From: Cherax quadricarinatus
Lineage: Eukaryota > Arthropoda > Malacostraca > Decapoda > Parastacidae
NCBI RefSeq assembly: GCF_038502225.1
Contig: NC_091341.1
Span: 7,553,035 to 7,617,034 of the forward strand
Direction: 5' to 3'
Length of the DNA stretch: 64,000 nucleotides
The translations under genes were made by a program, and so were the position numbers. This document shows positions 41,926 to 53,475 of the stretch, piece by piece; positions within the stretch are counted from its first letter, which is position 1; every line of letters starts with the position of its first letter. Under the pieces are notes generated by a model. The model saw only the letters and a program-made list of their open reading frames with translations, ran no database searches and was not told where the DNA came from.

Positions 41926-43498
41926 AACCTGCAAGAAGCCCCTATCACGAGCCTTTTCCATCCTGTGGAGAGGGAGCATGGACACGGGGTTCGTCCCACA
42001 GTTACTAAAAACAACAGACATAGCCCCACTCCACAAAGGGGGCAGTAAAGCAACAGCAAAGAACTACAGACCAATAGCACTAACATCCCATATCATAAAA
42101 ATCTTTGAAAGGGTCCTAAGAAGCAAGATCACCACCCATCTAGAAACCCATCAGTTACGCAACCCAGGGCAACATGGGTTTAGAACAGGTCGCTCCTGTC
42201 TGTCTCAACTATTGGATCACTACGACAAGGTCCTAAATGCACTAGAAGACAAAAAGAATGCAGATGTAATATATACAGACTTTGCAAAAGCCTTCGACAA
42301 GTGTGACCATGGCGTAATAGCGCACAAAATGCGTGCTAAAGGAATAACAGGAAAAGTCGGTCGATGGATCTATAATTTCCTCACTAACAGAACACAGAGA
42401 GTAGTCGTCAACAGAGTAAAGTCCGAGGCAGCTACGGTGAAAAGCTCTGTTCCACAAGGCACAGTACTCGCTCCCATCTTGTTCCTCATCCTCATATCCG
42501 ACATAGACAAGGATGTCAGCCACAGCACCGTGTCTTCCTTTGCAGATGACACCCGAATCTGCATGACAGTGTCTTCCATTGCAGACACTGCAAGGCTCCA
42601 GGCGGACATCAACCAAATCTTTCAGTGGGCTGCAGAAAACAATATGAAGTTCAACGATGAGAAATTTCAATTACTCAGATATGGTAAACATGAGGAAATT
42701 AAATCTTCATCTGAGTACAAAACAAATTCTGGCCACAAAATAGAGCGAAACACCAACGTCAAAGACCTGGGAGTGATCATGTCGGAGGATCTCACCTTCA
42801 AGGACCATAACATTGTATCAATCGCATCTGCTAGAAAAATGACAGGATGGATAATGAGAACCTTCAAAACTAGGGAGGCCAAGCCCATGATGACACTCTT
42901 CAGGTCACTTGTTCTATCTAGGCTGGAATATTGCTGCACACTAACAGCACCTTTCAAGGCAGGTGAAATTGCCGACCTAGAAAATGTACAGAGAACTTTC
43001 ACGGCGCGCATAACGGAGATAAAACACCTCAATTACTGGGAGCGCTTGAGGTTCCTAAACCTGTATTCCCTGGAACGCAGGAGGGAGAGATACATGATTA
43101 TATACACCTGGAAAATCCTAGAGGGACTAGTACCGAACTTGCACACGAAAATCACTCACTACGAAAGCAAAAGACTTGGCAGACGATGCACCATCCCCCC
43201 AATGAAAAGCAGGGGTGTCACTAGCACGTTAAGAGACCATACAATAAGTGTCAGGGGCCCGAGACTGTTCAACTGCCTCCCAGCACACATAAGGGGGATT
43301 ACCAACAGACCCCTGGCAGTCTTCAAGCTGGCACTGGACAAGCACCTGAAGTCGGTTCCTGACCACCCGGGCTGTGACTCGTACGTTGGTTTGCGTGCAG
43401 CCAACAGTAACAGCCTGGTTGATCAGGCTCTGATCCACCAGAAGGCTTGGTCACAGACAGGGCCGCGGGGGCGTTGACCCTCGGAACTCTCTCCAGGT
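41926..43498 (+). mobile_element. LINE E, CR1-like, 5'-truncated, inside LINE D
   Basis: Almost identical to LINE F (46484-48440, minus strand) from the CKKPLSRAFS codons to the end. The 3' UTR is GC-rich and ends in a short tandem of CTCCAGGTAAA (43485-43510). No target duplication is evident. Confidence 0.88.
41930..43477 (+). pseudogene. RT of LINE E, open but truncated
   Basis: About 515 residues without a stop: NYRPIALTSHI, GQHGFRTGRSCL, motif A (YTDFAKAFDKCDH), motif B (SSVPQGTVLAPILF), FADDTRICM (near 42540), KDLGVIMS and the C-terminal CLPAHIRGI and NSLVDQALIH motifs. The endonuclease and the first RT segment are absent. The RT core looks intact, but without the N-terminus it is not expected to move by itself. 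Confidence 0.88.
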
Positions 43499-43559
43499 AA
43501 ACTCCAGGTATATTAAACTGGGAGGTCATGTACTGCTGACCGCGCAGCAGTCTGCCTGT

Positions 43560-43790
43560 TCATTGTCCTGTACGTCAACATGATGTACAGGGCAATAAAC
43601 ACAATATCTTTGTGTTTGCTGGAGATATGGCATAACCAAAGTTAGATACAATTCAGCTGTAAAAATGCTATCCAAGGATAATAAATGTCCTCACACAACA
43701 CTGTCAGGAAACACTGCTGCGAATCCGACACCATCAGAAGACAGAACCATCGGTGTACACTGTGATGGCATGAGAATGAGAGTGGAAGTG
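43560..43790 (-). pseudogene. RNase H remnant of LINE D
   Basis: The minus strand reads ITVYTDGSV (catalytic Asp), IFTAELY (Glu) and a NEQAD stretch (final Asp), in two frames. LINE E and other DNA separate it from the C-terminal part at 41050-41465. Confidence 0.7.
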
Positions 43791-44091
43791 GTCAAGAAAA
43801 AGAGAGCGGGAAGCCACAGTAGGTAATTGGGCTTTTGCACATGGCAGTGGGAAAGAACAAACACGAACAGTTGGAACTTCCTAAGGGGGCAGGGAAAAGT
43901 GAGATGCTACATGAACATAGAAAGGTGGTAACTGAAGAGAAGACAAGAGCGAATGGACGCGGAGAGAAAAGGGGCAGAGTAAGCAGGGGTGACAAACAAT
44001 TAATGAATGTCTACTATCATCAGTGACCATCCTATGTACGTAAGGATTGTGGAGGTCATGAGATCGAACATAATAGCGAAGGCAATGAGCA

Positions 44092-45291
44092 TCATTGGTG
44101 ATCGGACAAGGATGGAATATTCGCTTTTGTATAGAGGCTCTCAACAGGGGATGAATGAAAGGAAACAAGGCACAGACGGAGACCTTGGTGATGAATGGGA
44201 TCTAATTTAGACAGAGTTGCAGGAGAAGCCACAGAATAGATTTGGTCACCATAACCCAGCTTGGACAAGACTAGGGTGGAATGCAAATGGAAGAGAGTGC
44301 GACGATCTGCTCCCCATGAACGATGTGCGAGAACTTTAAGGAGATTTAGCCGACCATGGCAAGTTGCCTTTAAAGAAGAAATGTGTGGTCTCCACGTCAG
44401 CCGGTGATCAAAGAGCAGGCCCAGAAACTTGACCATAGCACATGCCAGAATACGTGAACCAGAATAAGAGGATGTCTAGTGAAGGTAATGAACCAGGTTT
44501 TCGTACTAGAAAATTTAAAGCCATGAGAAGTGGTCCAATGGGAGACTCAGTCTGTCACAACCTGAAGGAAGGCTGCTACTAGTCGACAGTCAGTGCCCGA
44601 ATGAGCTATAGCGAAGTCACCAACATAAAGTGACGACCAAATATGCGAAGGAAGAACGGAAGGTAGGCCATTTACAGCTAAGAGAAAAAGTAGTGCTGAG
44701 GACACAACCTTGTGGAATTCCCTTGACTTGTATAAAGTCCAAGGAAAGCGAGGCACCAATACAAACCCAAAAATGTCTATCGGACAAGAAAGCAGCGATG
44801 AAGTTTGGTAGATTACCATGGAGGCCTAAGGAGTGGGTTTGAACTAGGATGTTTAACCTCCAAGTGGTGTCATATGCCTTCTCTAGATCAAAAAAGACTG
44901 CTAAGACAGAGTGATTGTTAGCAAAGGCATTTCGAATATACATATCTAAGTGGAGCAAGGGGTTAACAGCAGAGCGGCCTTTGTGAAAGCCATATTGGCG
45001 AGGGGAAAGGCTACTGTGCATCTCTAAGAACCACATCAGATATCTATTCACTACTCATTCCATCACCTTGCAGACCACACTGGTCAGGGCAATGGAATAA
45101 TAGTGAGAGGTGTCAAATCCCAAGGCACCTGGTTTGCAAAATGGTAGTAAACCAGTGCTCCAGGATAGCAGCCTCACATCTACCAAGTTACCTCGGTGGA
45201 CAAAAAGAAAGGGCGGTTGGAAACCTTCCACAAAGCGTACCTCCTTTGGCTGCCACCTCCCAGAACTGACAGGCAGCTTCCGGAGATACAC
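44092..45291 (-). pseudogene. RT of LINE D, several frames
   Basis: Minus-strand segments in order: IALTSVVCKVME (45055-45100), QYGFHKGRSAVNPLL, motif A (FFDLEKAYDTTWR, near 44885), motif B (KGIPQGCVLSTTFSL, near 44710), a catalytic region whose YVGDFAIAHS near 44615 stands where a YADD-type motif is expected, and KFLGLLFDHRLTWRPHI (44400). Frame changes occur near 45052, 44700 and 44500. The motif A and B wording is typical of the I-group. Confidence 0.8.
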
Positions 45292-45647
45292 TCATTATCT
45301 GAAGGGTACTTGTTCACTTCTCGTAAATTTGGGAAAGGAGCAGGGCACCTTCAGACAATTCAGATTCCATGGCAAATCACACCACCCCCGAGTGACCCCA
45401 GAGAGTGGGATGAACCCCGGCACACTTTTCCCTACTGTAATGCCCGAGAGGAGGACCCCAGAGACTACAAATGGGATGGGAAACAAGGGGAAGGTGGGGA
45501 GAGGGGAGGAAAGGGGGGGCATGGGGAGGGTGGGGTAGGGAAGGGAGGATTGGGGGATAATTATGTTCGGTCTGAGGAAGGAGACCAAAAGGTCCAATTC
45601 CTCAGACAGAGCCTCTTCACCACACCAAGGAGCCCCCCTTGAAGAGG
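45292..45647. other. Low-complexity 5' part of LINE D or attached repeat
   Basis: Includes a G-rich segment (45480-45560) and an inverted word pair (AGAGCCTCTTCACC/CTTGAAGAGGCCTC). No coding similarity is recognised. Confidence 0.45.
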
Positions 45648-45799
45648 CCTCCTTTCCTCAGCCTGATTACCTGGTCCTTGACTGTTGTTTTTCTCCCAAT
45701 GTGACAGTACAGTAAAACAACTTTGGTTCAGATTTGGCTTTTGATGCTATATCATTCTCATATTCATTACTGGTTCTGCTCAACTCCTTGTTTTCTTGA
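45648..45799 (-). mobile_element. LINE C antisense, piece 2
   Basis: The minus strand reads through SEPKLF-like and KDQVIRLRKGG-like residues, the linker between endonuclease and RT. It continues directly into piece 1 across LINE D and into piece 3 (58749) across LINE G'. Confidence 0.75.
45787..45799 (+). repeat. Target duplication of LINE G', left
   Basis: CTTGTTTTCTTGA, identical to 58749-58761, nearly 13 kb away. Confidence 0.85.
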
Positions 45800-46483
45800 A
45801 GGAGAATGTAGAATAACTTTGGTATATCTGTGTCTAGCATTAGGAATAATATTAGGAGAGAAGTAAATAATGAAAATGATTGTTATAGGAATGTAGTTAA
45901 AAGCCTGAGTAGATAATATAAACGTAGATAAGTATGTTTATGGAGCAACGTGCAATGTGAACAGACTGACTGATGTTGTAGTGGCCAGGTTTAGGCTTGG
46001 TTACAAGTACTGACTGATGTTGTAGTGGCCAGGCTTAGGCTTGGTTAAAAGTACTGACTGATGTTGTAGTGGCCAGGCTTAGGCTTGGTTACAAGTACTG
46101 ACTGATGTTGTAGTGGCCAGACTTAGGCTTGGTTACAAGTACTGACTGATGTTGTAGTGGCCAGGCTTAGGCTTGGTTACAAGTACTGACTGATGTTGTA
46201 GTGGCCAGACTTAGTCTTGGTTACAAGTACTGACTGATGTTCTAGTGACCAGGCTTAGGCATGGTTACAAGTACTGACTGATGTTGTAGTGGCCAGACTT
46301 AGGCTTGGTTACAAGTACTGACTGATGTTCTAGTGACCAAGCTTAGGCTTGGTTACAAGTACTGACTGATGTTGTAGTGGCCAGACTTAGGCTTGGTTAC
46401 AAGTACTGACTGATGTTGTAGTGGCCAGACATAGGCTTGGTTACAAGTACTGACTGATGTTGTAGTGGCCAGACTTAGGCTTA
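45800..46483 (+). mobile_element. LINE G', piece 1, with a 44-bp array
   Basis: 5'-truncated G-type LINE. 45800-45975 matches 56695-56880 of LINE G. From about 45965 a 44-base unit (GACTGATGTTGTAGTGGCCA, then CTTGGTTACAAGTA) repeats about 11 times. Part of the unit is LINE G coding sequence (the RLGYKY codons), so the array expanded inside the element. Confidence 0.88.
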
Positions 46484-48440
46484 CCTGGAGTTTACCTGGA
46501 GAGAGTTCCGGGGGTCAACGCCCCCGCGGCCCGGTCTGTGACCAGGCCTCCTGGTGGATCAGAGCCTGATCAACCAGGCTGTTGCTGCTGGCTGCACGCA
46601 AACCAACGTACGAGCCACAGCCCGGCTGATCAGGAACTGACTTTAGGTGCTTGTCCAGTGCCAGCTTGAAGACTGCCAGGGGTCTGTTGGTAATCCCCCT
46701 TATGTGTGCTGGGAGGCAGTTGAACAGTCTCGGGCCCCTGACACTTATTGTATGGTCTCTTAACGTGCTAGTGACACCCCTGCTTTTCATTGGGGGGATG
46801 GTGCATCGTCTGCCAAGTCTTTTGCTTTCGTAGTGAGTGATTTTCGTGTGCAAGTTCGGTACTAGTCCCTCTAGGATTTTCCAGGTGTATATAATCATGT
46901 ATCTCTCCCTCCTGCGTTCCAGGGAATACAGGTTTAGGAACCTCAAGCGCTCCCAATAATTGAGGTGTTTTATCTCCGTTATGCACGCCGTGAAAGTTCT
47001 CTGTACATTTTCTAGGTCGGCAATTTCACCTGCCTTGAAAGGTGCTGTTAGTGTGCAGCAATATTCCAGCGTAGATAGAACAAGTGACCTGAAGAGTGTC
47101 ATCATGGGCTTGGCCTCCCTAGTTTTGAAGGTTCTCATTATCCATCCTGTCATTTTTCTAGCAGATGCGATTGATACAATGTTATGGTCCTTGAAGGTGA
47201 GATCCTCCGACATGATCACTCCCAGGTCTTTGACGTTGGTGTTTCGCTCTATTTTGTGGCCAGAATTTGTTTTGTACTCTGATGAAGATTTAATTTCTTC
47301 ATGTTTACCATATCTGAGTAATTGAAATTTCTCATCGTTGAACTTCATATTGTTTTCTGCAGCCCACTGAAAGATTTGGTTGATGTCCGCCTGGAGCTTT
47401 GCAGTGTCTGCAATGGAAGACACTGTCATGCAGATTCGGGTGTCATCTGCAAAGGAAGACACGGTGCTGTGGCTGACATCCTTGTCTATGTCGGATATGA
47501 GGATGAGGAACAAGATGGGAGCGAGTACTGTGCCTTGTGGAACAGAGCTTTTCACCGTAGCTGCCTCGGACTTTACTCTGTTGACGACTACTCTCTGTGT
47601 TCTGTTAGTGAGGAAATTATAGATCCATCGACCGACTTTTCCTGTTATTCCTTTAGCACGCATTTTGTGTGCTATTACGCCATGGTCACACTTGTCGAAG
47701 GCTTTTGCAAAGTCTGTATATATTACATCTGCATTCTTTTTGTCTTCTAGTGCATTTAGGACCTTGTCGTAGTGATCCAATAGTTGAGACAGACAGGAGC
47801 GACCTGTTCTAAACCCATGTTGCCCTGGGTTGTGTAACTGATGGGTTTCTAGATGGGTGGTGATCTTGCTTCTTAGGACCCTTTCAAAGATTTTTATGAT
47901 ATGGGATGTTAGTGCTATTGGTCTGTAGTTCTTTGCTGTTGCTTTACTGCCCCCTTTGTGGAGTGGGGCTATGTCTGTTGTTTTTAGTAACTGTGGGACG
48001 ACCCCCGTGTCCATGCTCCCTCTCCATAGGATGGAAAAGGCTCGTGATAGGGGCTTCTTGCAGTTCTTGATGAACACAGAGTTCCATGAGTCTGGGCCTG
48101 GGGCAGAGTGCATGGGCATGCCATTTATCGCCTGTTCGAAGTCATTTGGCGTCAGGATAACATCGGATAGGCTTGTGTTAATCAAATTTTGTGGCTCTCT
48201 CATAAAAAATTCATTTTGATCTTCGACTCTCAGTCTGGTTAGCGGCTTGCTAAAAACTGAGTCATATTGGGACTTGAGTAGCTCACTCATTTCCTTGCTG
48301 TCATCTGTGTAGGACCCATCTTGTTTAAGTAGGGGCTCAATACTGGACGTTGTTCTCGATTTTGATTTGGCATAGGAGAAGAAATACTTTGGGTTTCTTT
48401 CGATTTCATTTATGGCTTTTAGTTCTTCCCGCGATTCCTG
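46484..48440 (-). mobile_element. LINE F (E family), antisense insertion in the 44-bp array
   Basis: Complement of a 5'-truncated CR1-like LINE whose 3' end is at 46484. It lies inside the 44-bp array. No target duplication is seen; about five bases of the array unit are missing at the join. Confidence 0.9.
46515..48440 (-). CDS. LINE F reverse transcriptase, uninterrupted, lacks endonuclease
   Basis: The minus strand is open from 48440 to the stop at 46515. The first Met gives 591 residues (48290), but coding similarity (NPKYFFSYAKSKS) starts further upstream. It carries SAPGPDSWNSVF, NYRPIALTSHI, motif A YTDFAKAFDKCDH, motif B SSVPQGTVLAPILF, FADDTRICM and the C-terminal LVDQALIHQEAW motif. 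It is the best preserved RT in the window, with no stop and no frameshift. It lacks the endonuclease, so it is probably not autonomous; whether it is ever expressed is unknown. Confidence 0.85.
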   Translation of the reverse strand, partial: QESREELKAINEIERNPKYFFSYAKSKSRTTSSIEPLLKQDGSYTDDSKEMSELLKSQYDSVFSKPLTRLRVEDQNEFFMREPQNLINTSLSDVILTPNDFEQAINGMPMHSAPGPDSWNSVFIKNCKKPLSRAFSILWRGSMDTGVVPQLLKTTDIAPLHKGGSKATAKNYRPIALTSHIIKIFERVLRSKITTHLETHQLHNPGQHGFRTGRSCLSQLLDHYDKVLNALEDKKNADVIYTDFAKAFDKCDHGVIAHKMRAKGITGKVGRWIYNFLTNRTQRVVVNRVKSEAATVKSSVPQGTVLAPILFLILISDIDKDVSHSTVSSFADDTRICMTVSSIADTAKLQADINQIFQWAAENNMKFNDEKFQLLRYGKHEEIKSSSEYKTNSGHKIERNTNVKDLGVIMSEDLTFKDHNIVSIASARKMTGWIMRTFKTREAKPMMTLFRSLVLSTLEYCCTLTAPFKAGEIADLENVQRTFTACITEIKHLNYWERLRFLNLYSLERRRERYMIIYTWKILEGLVPNLHTKITHYESKRLGRRCTIPPMKSRGVTSTLRDHTISVRGPRLFNCLPAHIRGITNRPLAVFKLALDKHLKSVPDQPGCGSYVGLRAASSNSLVDQALIHQEAWSQTGPRGR

Positions 48441-48503
48441 ACAAGTACTGACTGATGTTGTAGTGGCCAGACTTAGGCTTGGTTACAAGTACTGACTGAT
48501 GTT
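48441..48503 (+). mobile_element. LINE G', piece 2 (44-bp array continues)
   Basis: One and a half further units of the 44-bp array between LINE F and LINE G. The last 12 bases (48492-48503) are the left target duplication of LINE G. Confidence 0.85.
48492..48503 (+). repeat. Target duplication of LINE G, left
   Basis: CTGACTGATGTT, identical to 57289-57300. It is part of the 44-bp unit, so the match alone is weaker evidence than usual. Confidence 0.75.
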
Positions 48504-51500
48504 GCTCTCGGCTGAGTGGTTGAGGGGAGTAGACGTGTGCTGGGGATCTGGACCTACTAATTCACAGGCCTACCCATTTCTCCCGACTGATAAGTCATCA
48601 TTAAAACTCCTACTGTTGGAAGACAGCTTCAGTGTTGTGAGAACTCTTATGTGCGAGCTGTGACTAAGGATATACCTAGTCAAACACTGGAAATAGTTTT
48701 CCTTTTTGCAAAGGCCCTCACAGGCCACTGCTTCCCCTCTGCCTTTCATTTGACCTCAGCCTTTCGCCTCTATCAACATACAGTGTAGAGGCGAATTTTG
48801 CTAGTCCACTGCTACTCGTGCCTCTCAAAATGCTCACAACTCATCGCTTTACCAACCTGAGGAATAACGACGAGTGTGCAGTCCTACGTGAGTTGGTAAC
48901 CCAGGTGTGCACACACTGAAAATTCGTCTTTCACTCCAAGACACGTGTGCTAGAAGTTCTGCAAGTTTGGGAGTGAATAACAATCTGTATCTGTAGGAGT
49001 ATTGCAGTGTTTGGTAACTCTTGAGAAGGCTGCCTCAGCCTGTGACCTTGAGCGAGGCACTGCATCTGCCTGAGACTTTCGCCCATATTGACTATGTGAA
49101 GAAAGGCGAATGTGCGTGCTCAGTTACCCCTGCTGTTCTCCTGTATCCCCAACTCTCCTCCTTTAAACTCAGCCGTTCGCTTCTATCAACGACGTGCAGT
49201 GCAGAGGTGTATTTTGCTGCCCCGCTGGTACTCGAATATGTGAGTTCCGCAAGTGCTGCAGATTTGTTGTAACTATTTGCATGAGTGGATTACGCTGACT
49301 TAGGACATTGTGCTACCATCAGTACCTACGTAGGCTTAAAATGAGTGAGGAATGTCTGGCCTGCTGGGTGACCTTGAAAATGGCACTATAAGACCCGCAT
49401 GCCACTTACACCCATACTGCGTGTGTCTAGTGAGGTGAATGTCCCTTCCTCGACTTTCCTATTCACCGGTATCCCTTAACTCGTCGCCATTATCTACATA
49501 TGGGATAAGGGCGAGTTTGGCTGATCCAGGCCAAACAGCGCTCCAAGCCAGCCAGTGAAGGCCAAGGCTACATCTGTTCTGAATCCCAGAATGCCTTTGT
49601 GAACGTTCTACAGTGTTCCGGCCGTACCTTCGGTGTTGTGAGAACTAGTTCTTATGTAGTGAAAATTTGTCTGTCATTCCAAGACACGTGTGCTAGATGT
49701 GTTAAGTGCTGCGGGTTTGTAGTAATTAACAAGTAGTACAGGGTTGGTAACTCTCGAGACGACTGTGGGCCCAGTGAATGACCTTGAAAATTGCACTGCG
49801 ACCTGCAGGCCACTACACCCATATTGCCTGTGTCTAGCGAGGTGAATATCCTTTCCTTGTCCCTTCTCCTTCCTCGATTTGGAACTCAGCCGTTCGCCTC
49901 TATTTGCTTGTGGTCTAGAGGCGGTTTTTTGCCAGACCACATGGGTGCTTGAGTGCCCGTGTCCTCTGTGCCGCACTCCGCTCATCTTGCGAGTGTCTCC
50001 TGTGTGCCTGCCTGCCTGCTGCAAGCAGGTGTCCGGGTGGTTGGCGCGGGCTTGGCGAGCACAGTCAAGCAAGCTTGAGGGCAGCACTAAAAGCTAGCCA
50101 GAACAAGCTAAGGCAGCCTGCAGTTATAGCTGTCCTAGGGCACAGCATGTCTGTATACGTTCTGCAGTGCTGCTGGCATACCAGTGTTTCCTGTAGTGGC
50201 TTGAGAACAATTTGACGAGCATTGCAGTGCTGACATTTTGAGTGGGACATGCCAGAGGTTCACTTATAAACATAGTAAGCTTGTGGTGATTGGCTTGTAC
50301 ACAGTGAACATTCATCTGTCATACGTGTGCTAGAAATGTTAAGTGCTGCTTTCCCCAACAGTTAATTGTCATTTGTAAGCCTGTATTAAGACTTTAAAAG
50401 GCTCAGAGTGTGCTTCAGTGTAGCGACTCCTTACATTTGATAAATCAGTGTAATACATGCTCTGCTCAGTGTAACTGAACTATTAAATACGGTTACATAA
50501 TTAAGTTGCTTGTCCTAGTGTCATTGCTGTGTTTTCTAATACATTTTCTCGTTCAGACTGAAACTTTACTGCTAAATTCCCAGTAATATTTCAAATTGCA
50601 GTGTTCATCTGTGGTTTGAGTGTGTAACTTATGCTTTGTATTTTTACTGTGAACAAGCTTACTGCTGCATAATGTTCAGTTTCATGAATACTTTCTTACT
50701 TGAGTAATTCGGTTACCTTTCAACTGTGTTAAGCAAGAGTCAGCCTGTTAACATCTATGTTCCTTGCCATCTCATCTAGTGAGTCTAGCGCCTAGTTAAA
50801 ATTGTAATAGTAACAATTTGCAATCATTATACTTCTAGTTATACATTGTGTAAATTGTTTTAGACTATTTGATCAACTGGATTGTAGTGTTTAACTTCTG
50901 ATACACCAATTTAATGACTGCAGACACGCACTGACACATAATAAACACATTAAAACGCTGGTAACTCCAGAAGCTGGGCCTAGTGTGTGACCTTGAGAAG
51001 TTGAGTGTGTTTATTACGACCAGCGGTGTACCACTCTCACCTATATTTACATCAACAAAAGTGTATTCTAAGTGATAAAGTGTACACTTGGTGTACTTGG
51101 TAAGACTTGTCATACATAGTAACGCGTGTGTAAGTGAGATTGTTTAGGTACTGGTTCATCTATCTACAGCTGCACACTTATGCTTGCATACATGTATAAC
51201 ATAGTAACGTGTGAGTTACCCAGGATGGACCAAGGAAGTCAACCAGAGTGATTTATCTCATTGTCATTGTAACATTACCTAGTTTTTTTTTTTTTTTTTT
51301 TTTAGTAATACTGTTTACAATCTATGGTTGGGGTAAGAGGTTGTCTTCAGCATTCATTGTGATGTCTGTTATATTATTACTTCAGTGAGGTACATTAGGT
51401 GGCAGTAGCCTGAACTAACTCAAGTGGAAGTTATCATTGAATTTGAACCTCATGTTTAATGTGATGTATGTCAGAATTCTAATTTTATGCTCAATATTAC

Positions 51501-51844
51501 CTACTTTGTCTCTCTCTCTCTCTCTCTTTTCATCTTTGTAATTTGTGATAAGGTGTAAGACCTCGCCTGTACCATCCATTATATCATTATATGTACCATA
51601 TTATTAACACACATACAAGAGGTCTCTGAGTGTGTTTTTGGTGGGGTGTGTGTCGTATTGAGTGGTGGTGGTCTGGGTTGAGTATGGTTGGAGGTGTTCA
51701 TTGAACTTGAGCACTTGTGTCTTGTGATCTATTTTGGACTTCTGACTTTGTAGTGAATATTTGCTCTTGCATAAGCTATAAGGGAAAGATAAGCGAGGAA
51801 TTCTTGTGTTGTGAGTCTTACACCAGATATCATCACTGGCAAAC
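48504..51844 (+). other. Unusually long 5' region of LINE G with internal repeats
   Basis: No long frame. A segment with ACACGTGTGCTAGAAGTTCT-type words recurs near 48940, 49680 and 50320, and ACCTTGA-x-AAxTG and TGTCTAGxGAGGTGAAT words recur near 49370-49440 and 49780-49850. GCCxCTATCAACxTxCAGTG words occur near 48768 and 49193. This looks like duplicated promoter or 5' UTR modules. A T run lies at 51283-51303. Confidence 0.7.
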
Positions 51845-53430
51845 ATGGCAACTGTCATAGAGGAACCTATTTCTGCAGGTGATGGAAATGATGATAGCTT
51901 CCAGACCTTTAAAAGTAAACAAAAGAGAAAAAGTGAGAAAGGGCTAGAGCGTCGACGTAGTCAGACTCACTTGACTCGTACACAATGTGATACTAAACGT
52001 CCTTGGTGCACAGAGGCTGCAAGAAGTCTTTCTTCAAAGGAAGAATGTGTTAAGCTGAACTTCCTTGACAACACCCCGCTGCCTGCTAAGTGTGCATGGC
52101 TAATGGAAGCTGTAAACAAGCATCCTAACTCAAGGATCCAATTTAGGAAAAACACACAACTTTGTGATTGTGGAACAGAATAAAGAGCTGATCAATGATC
52201 TACTTAGTACACCTTATGGGGATATTAAGCTGCTCCGACCTCCATCAGACACTCACCACTTTAAAAAATGGGTCAGTATCATAATCTTTGGATACCCTCT
52301 CTGCATGGCCCCATCCCATCATCAAGCCTAAAAGACTTAAAGGAAAATCACAAATTATTGCCAGTTGGGTAGGTCCTGTGCCCCTCCCCCGGAATATCTG
52401 GGTGCATGGTTTACGTTTCCTAAACATCGAAGTGTACCTACCCCCTAAACGTAGGTGTTACAAATGCCAGCACTATGGCCATGTTGCAGTAGACTGTGGA
52501 ATACTACATTCTTGGTGTGGTAAGTGTGCTGGGAAACATTCCACTAGAGAATGCACAGTAGGCCCTGACAGCCAAAAATTTAAGTGTATTAACTGTAAAG
52601 AAGTTGGGGTTACAGTTTCCCACAAGGACTGCAGTCAGAACCCAAACAACCATCGATGTAAACCTGATAACAGTCCTTTAATGGTAACTGAGGATGGGGC
52701 CATCCAGTCTACCACAGCCAGATCTGAGACTGAACCTCTGCAAAGTGTGCAAGAACCCCACCTCACTGCAAAGGATTCTGGTGATACCAGAATGCCATCA
52801 CACACACCAGCTGTGGAGGAGCTAGCCATCCCTGCTAGCACATATGGAACTACTGGTCTGCCACTACAGATACCTATGGCTACACCTGAATATGGGGATG
52901 AGTTTGTCATTTCTCCCAATACACACAACTACAACAGTCAGACGGACACCACACAGGTAACCTCCCTGGAAATGGGAGATGAGTCAGATGCACAGGACCT
53001 ACCTGCAATGAATGATGAAACAGAGAACACTAATGTAACCATGGTACCTGTTAAGGTGATAGGTGTTAAAGAAAGCACTAACCCAGAAGTGCCATCCTCC
53101 GGAGAGGCATTGGATTCGCCTGACCTTCCTCATATTATAACAACTTTCCAGAAAAAAATTGAGCATCTTGAACAGATCCTGACAAGTTTAATAAATATAT
53201 GTAATCAGGATGATGCTCTTGAGCATGGTGATGATGTCAAAAGTGCAGCAATCTCCGTTCAGCTTCCAGCAATTTGTGAGAAAGAAGCCCATAACTCTTG
53301 CCTTCAAGACTTGCCTTGGAACTGGCTGCCAATATGCCAAAAAATGCTTAAAAATAAAGGTCCTGAAGATAAAGACGTACAAACTATGCTATTTGCTCTT
53401 AAGTATCTGCACACTGTAGCCACAGCATAA
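51845..53430 (+). pseudogene. LINE G ORF1 (zinc-knuckle protein), two frameshifts
   Basis: ATG at 51848. The first frame runs to about 52150, a second frame covers about 52150-52310 (VIVEQNKELINDLL), and the third runs to 53430. The third holds two knuckles of the form C-x2-C-x4-H-x4-C (CYKCQHYGHVAVDC, near 52450; CGKCAGKHSTREC, near 52520) and a third Cys/His cluster (CINCKEVGVTVSHKDC). The knuckles imply RNA binding as in other LINE ORF1 proteins. A long acidic, Thr-rich region follows. Confidence 0.85.
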
Positions 53431-53475
53431 TAGTTTTACCATCTTATGAGCAAGAGATTGTAATAACTCACTACA

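Larger units (their letters stand above)
40837..45647 (-). mobile_element. LINE D antisense, I-like with RNase H, carrying other insertions
   Basis: The 3' end is at 40837 (ATTATTATTATAATC then the complement of the TTAGCGCTTCTT-type tail). C-terminal coding is at 41050-41465, RNase H remnants at 43560-43790 and RT at 44092-45291. Between 41489 and about 43500 lie foreign sequences, including LINE E. A T/G-rich segment at 45480-45560 is low in complexity. Flanked by a 9-bp duplication within LINE C. Confidence 0.8.

Noticed and set aside
42242..42670. Minus-strand frame of 142 residues (also 47322-47750 plus)
   Set aside because: It is the antisense of the LINE E/F RT, so its presence in both copies reflects the RT, not a gene.
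49674..50315. Several frames of 60-137 residues in the LINE G 5' region
   Set aside because: No domain, no consistent frame across the repeated modules, mixed strands.
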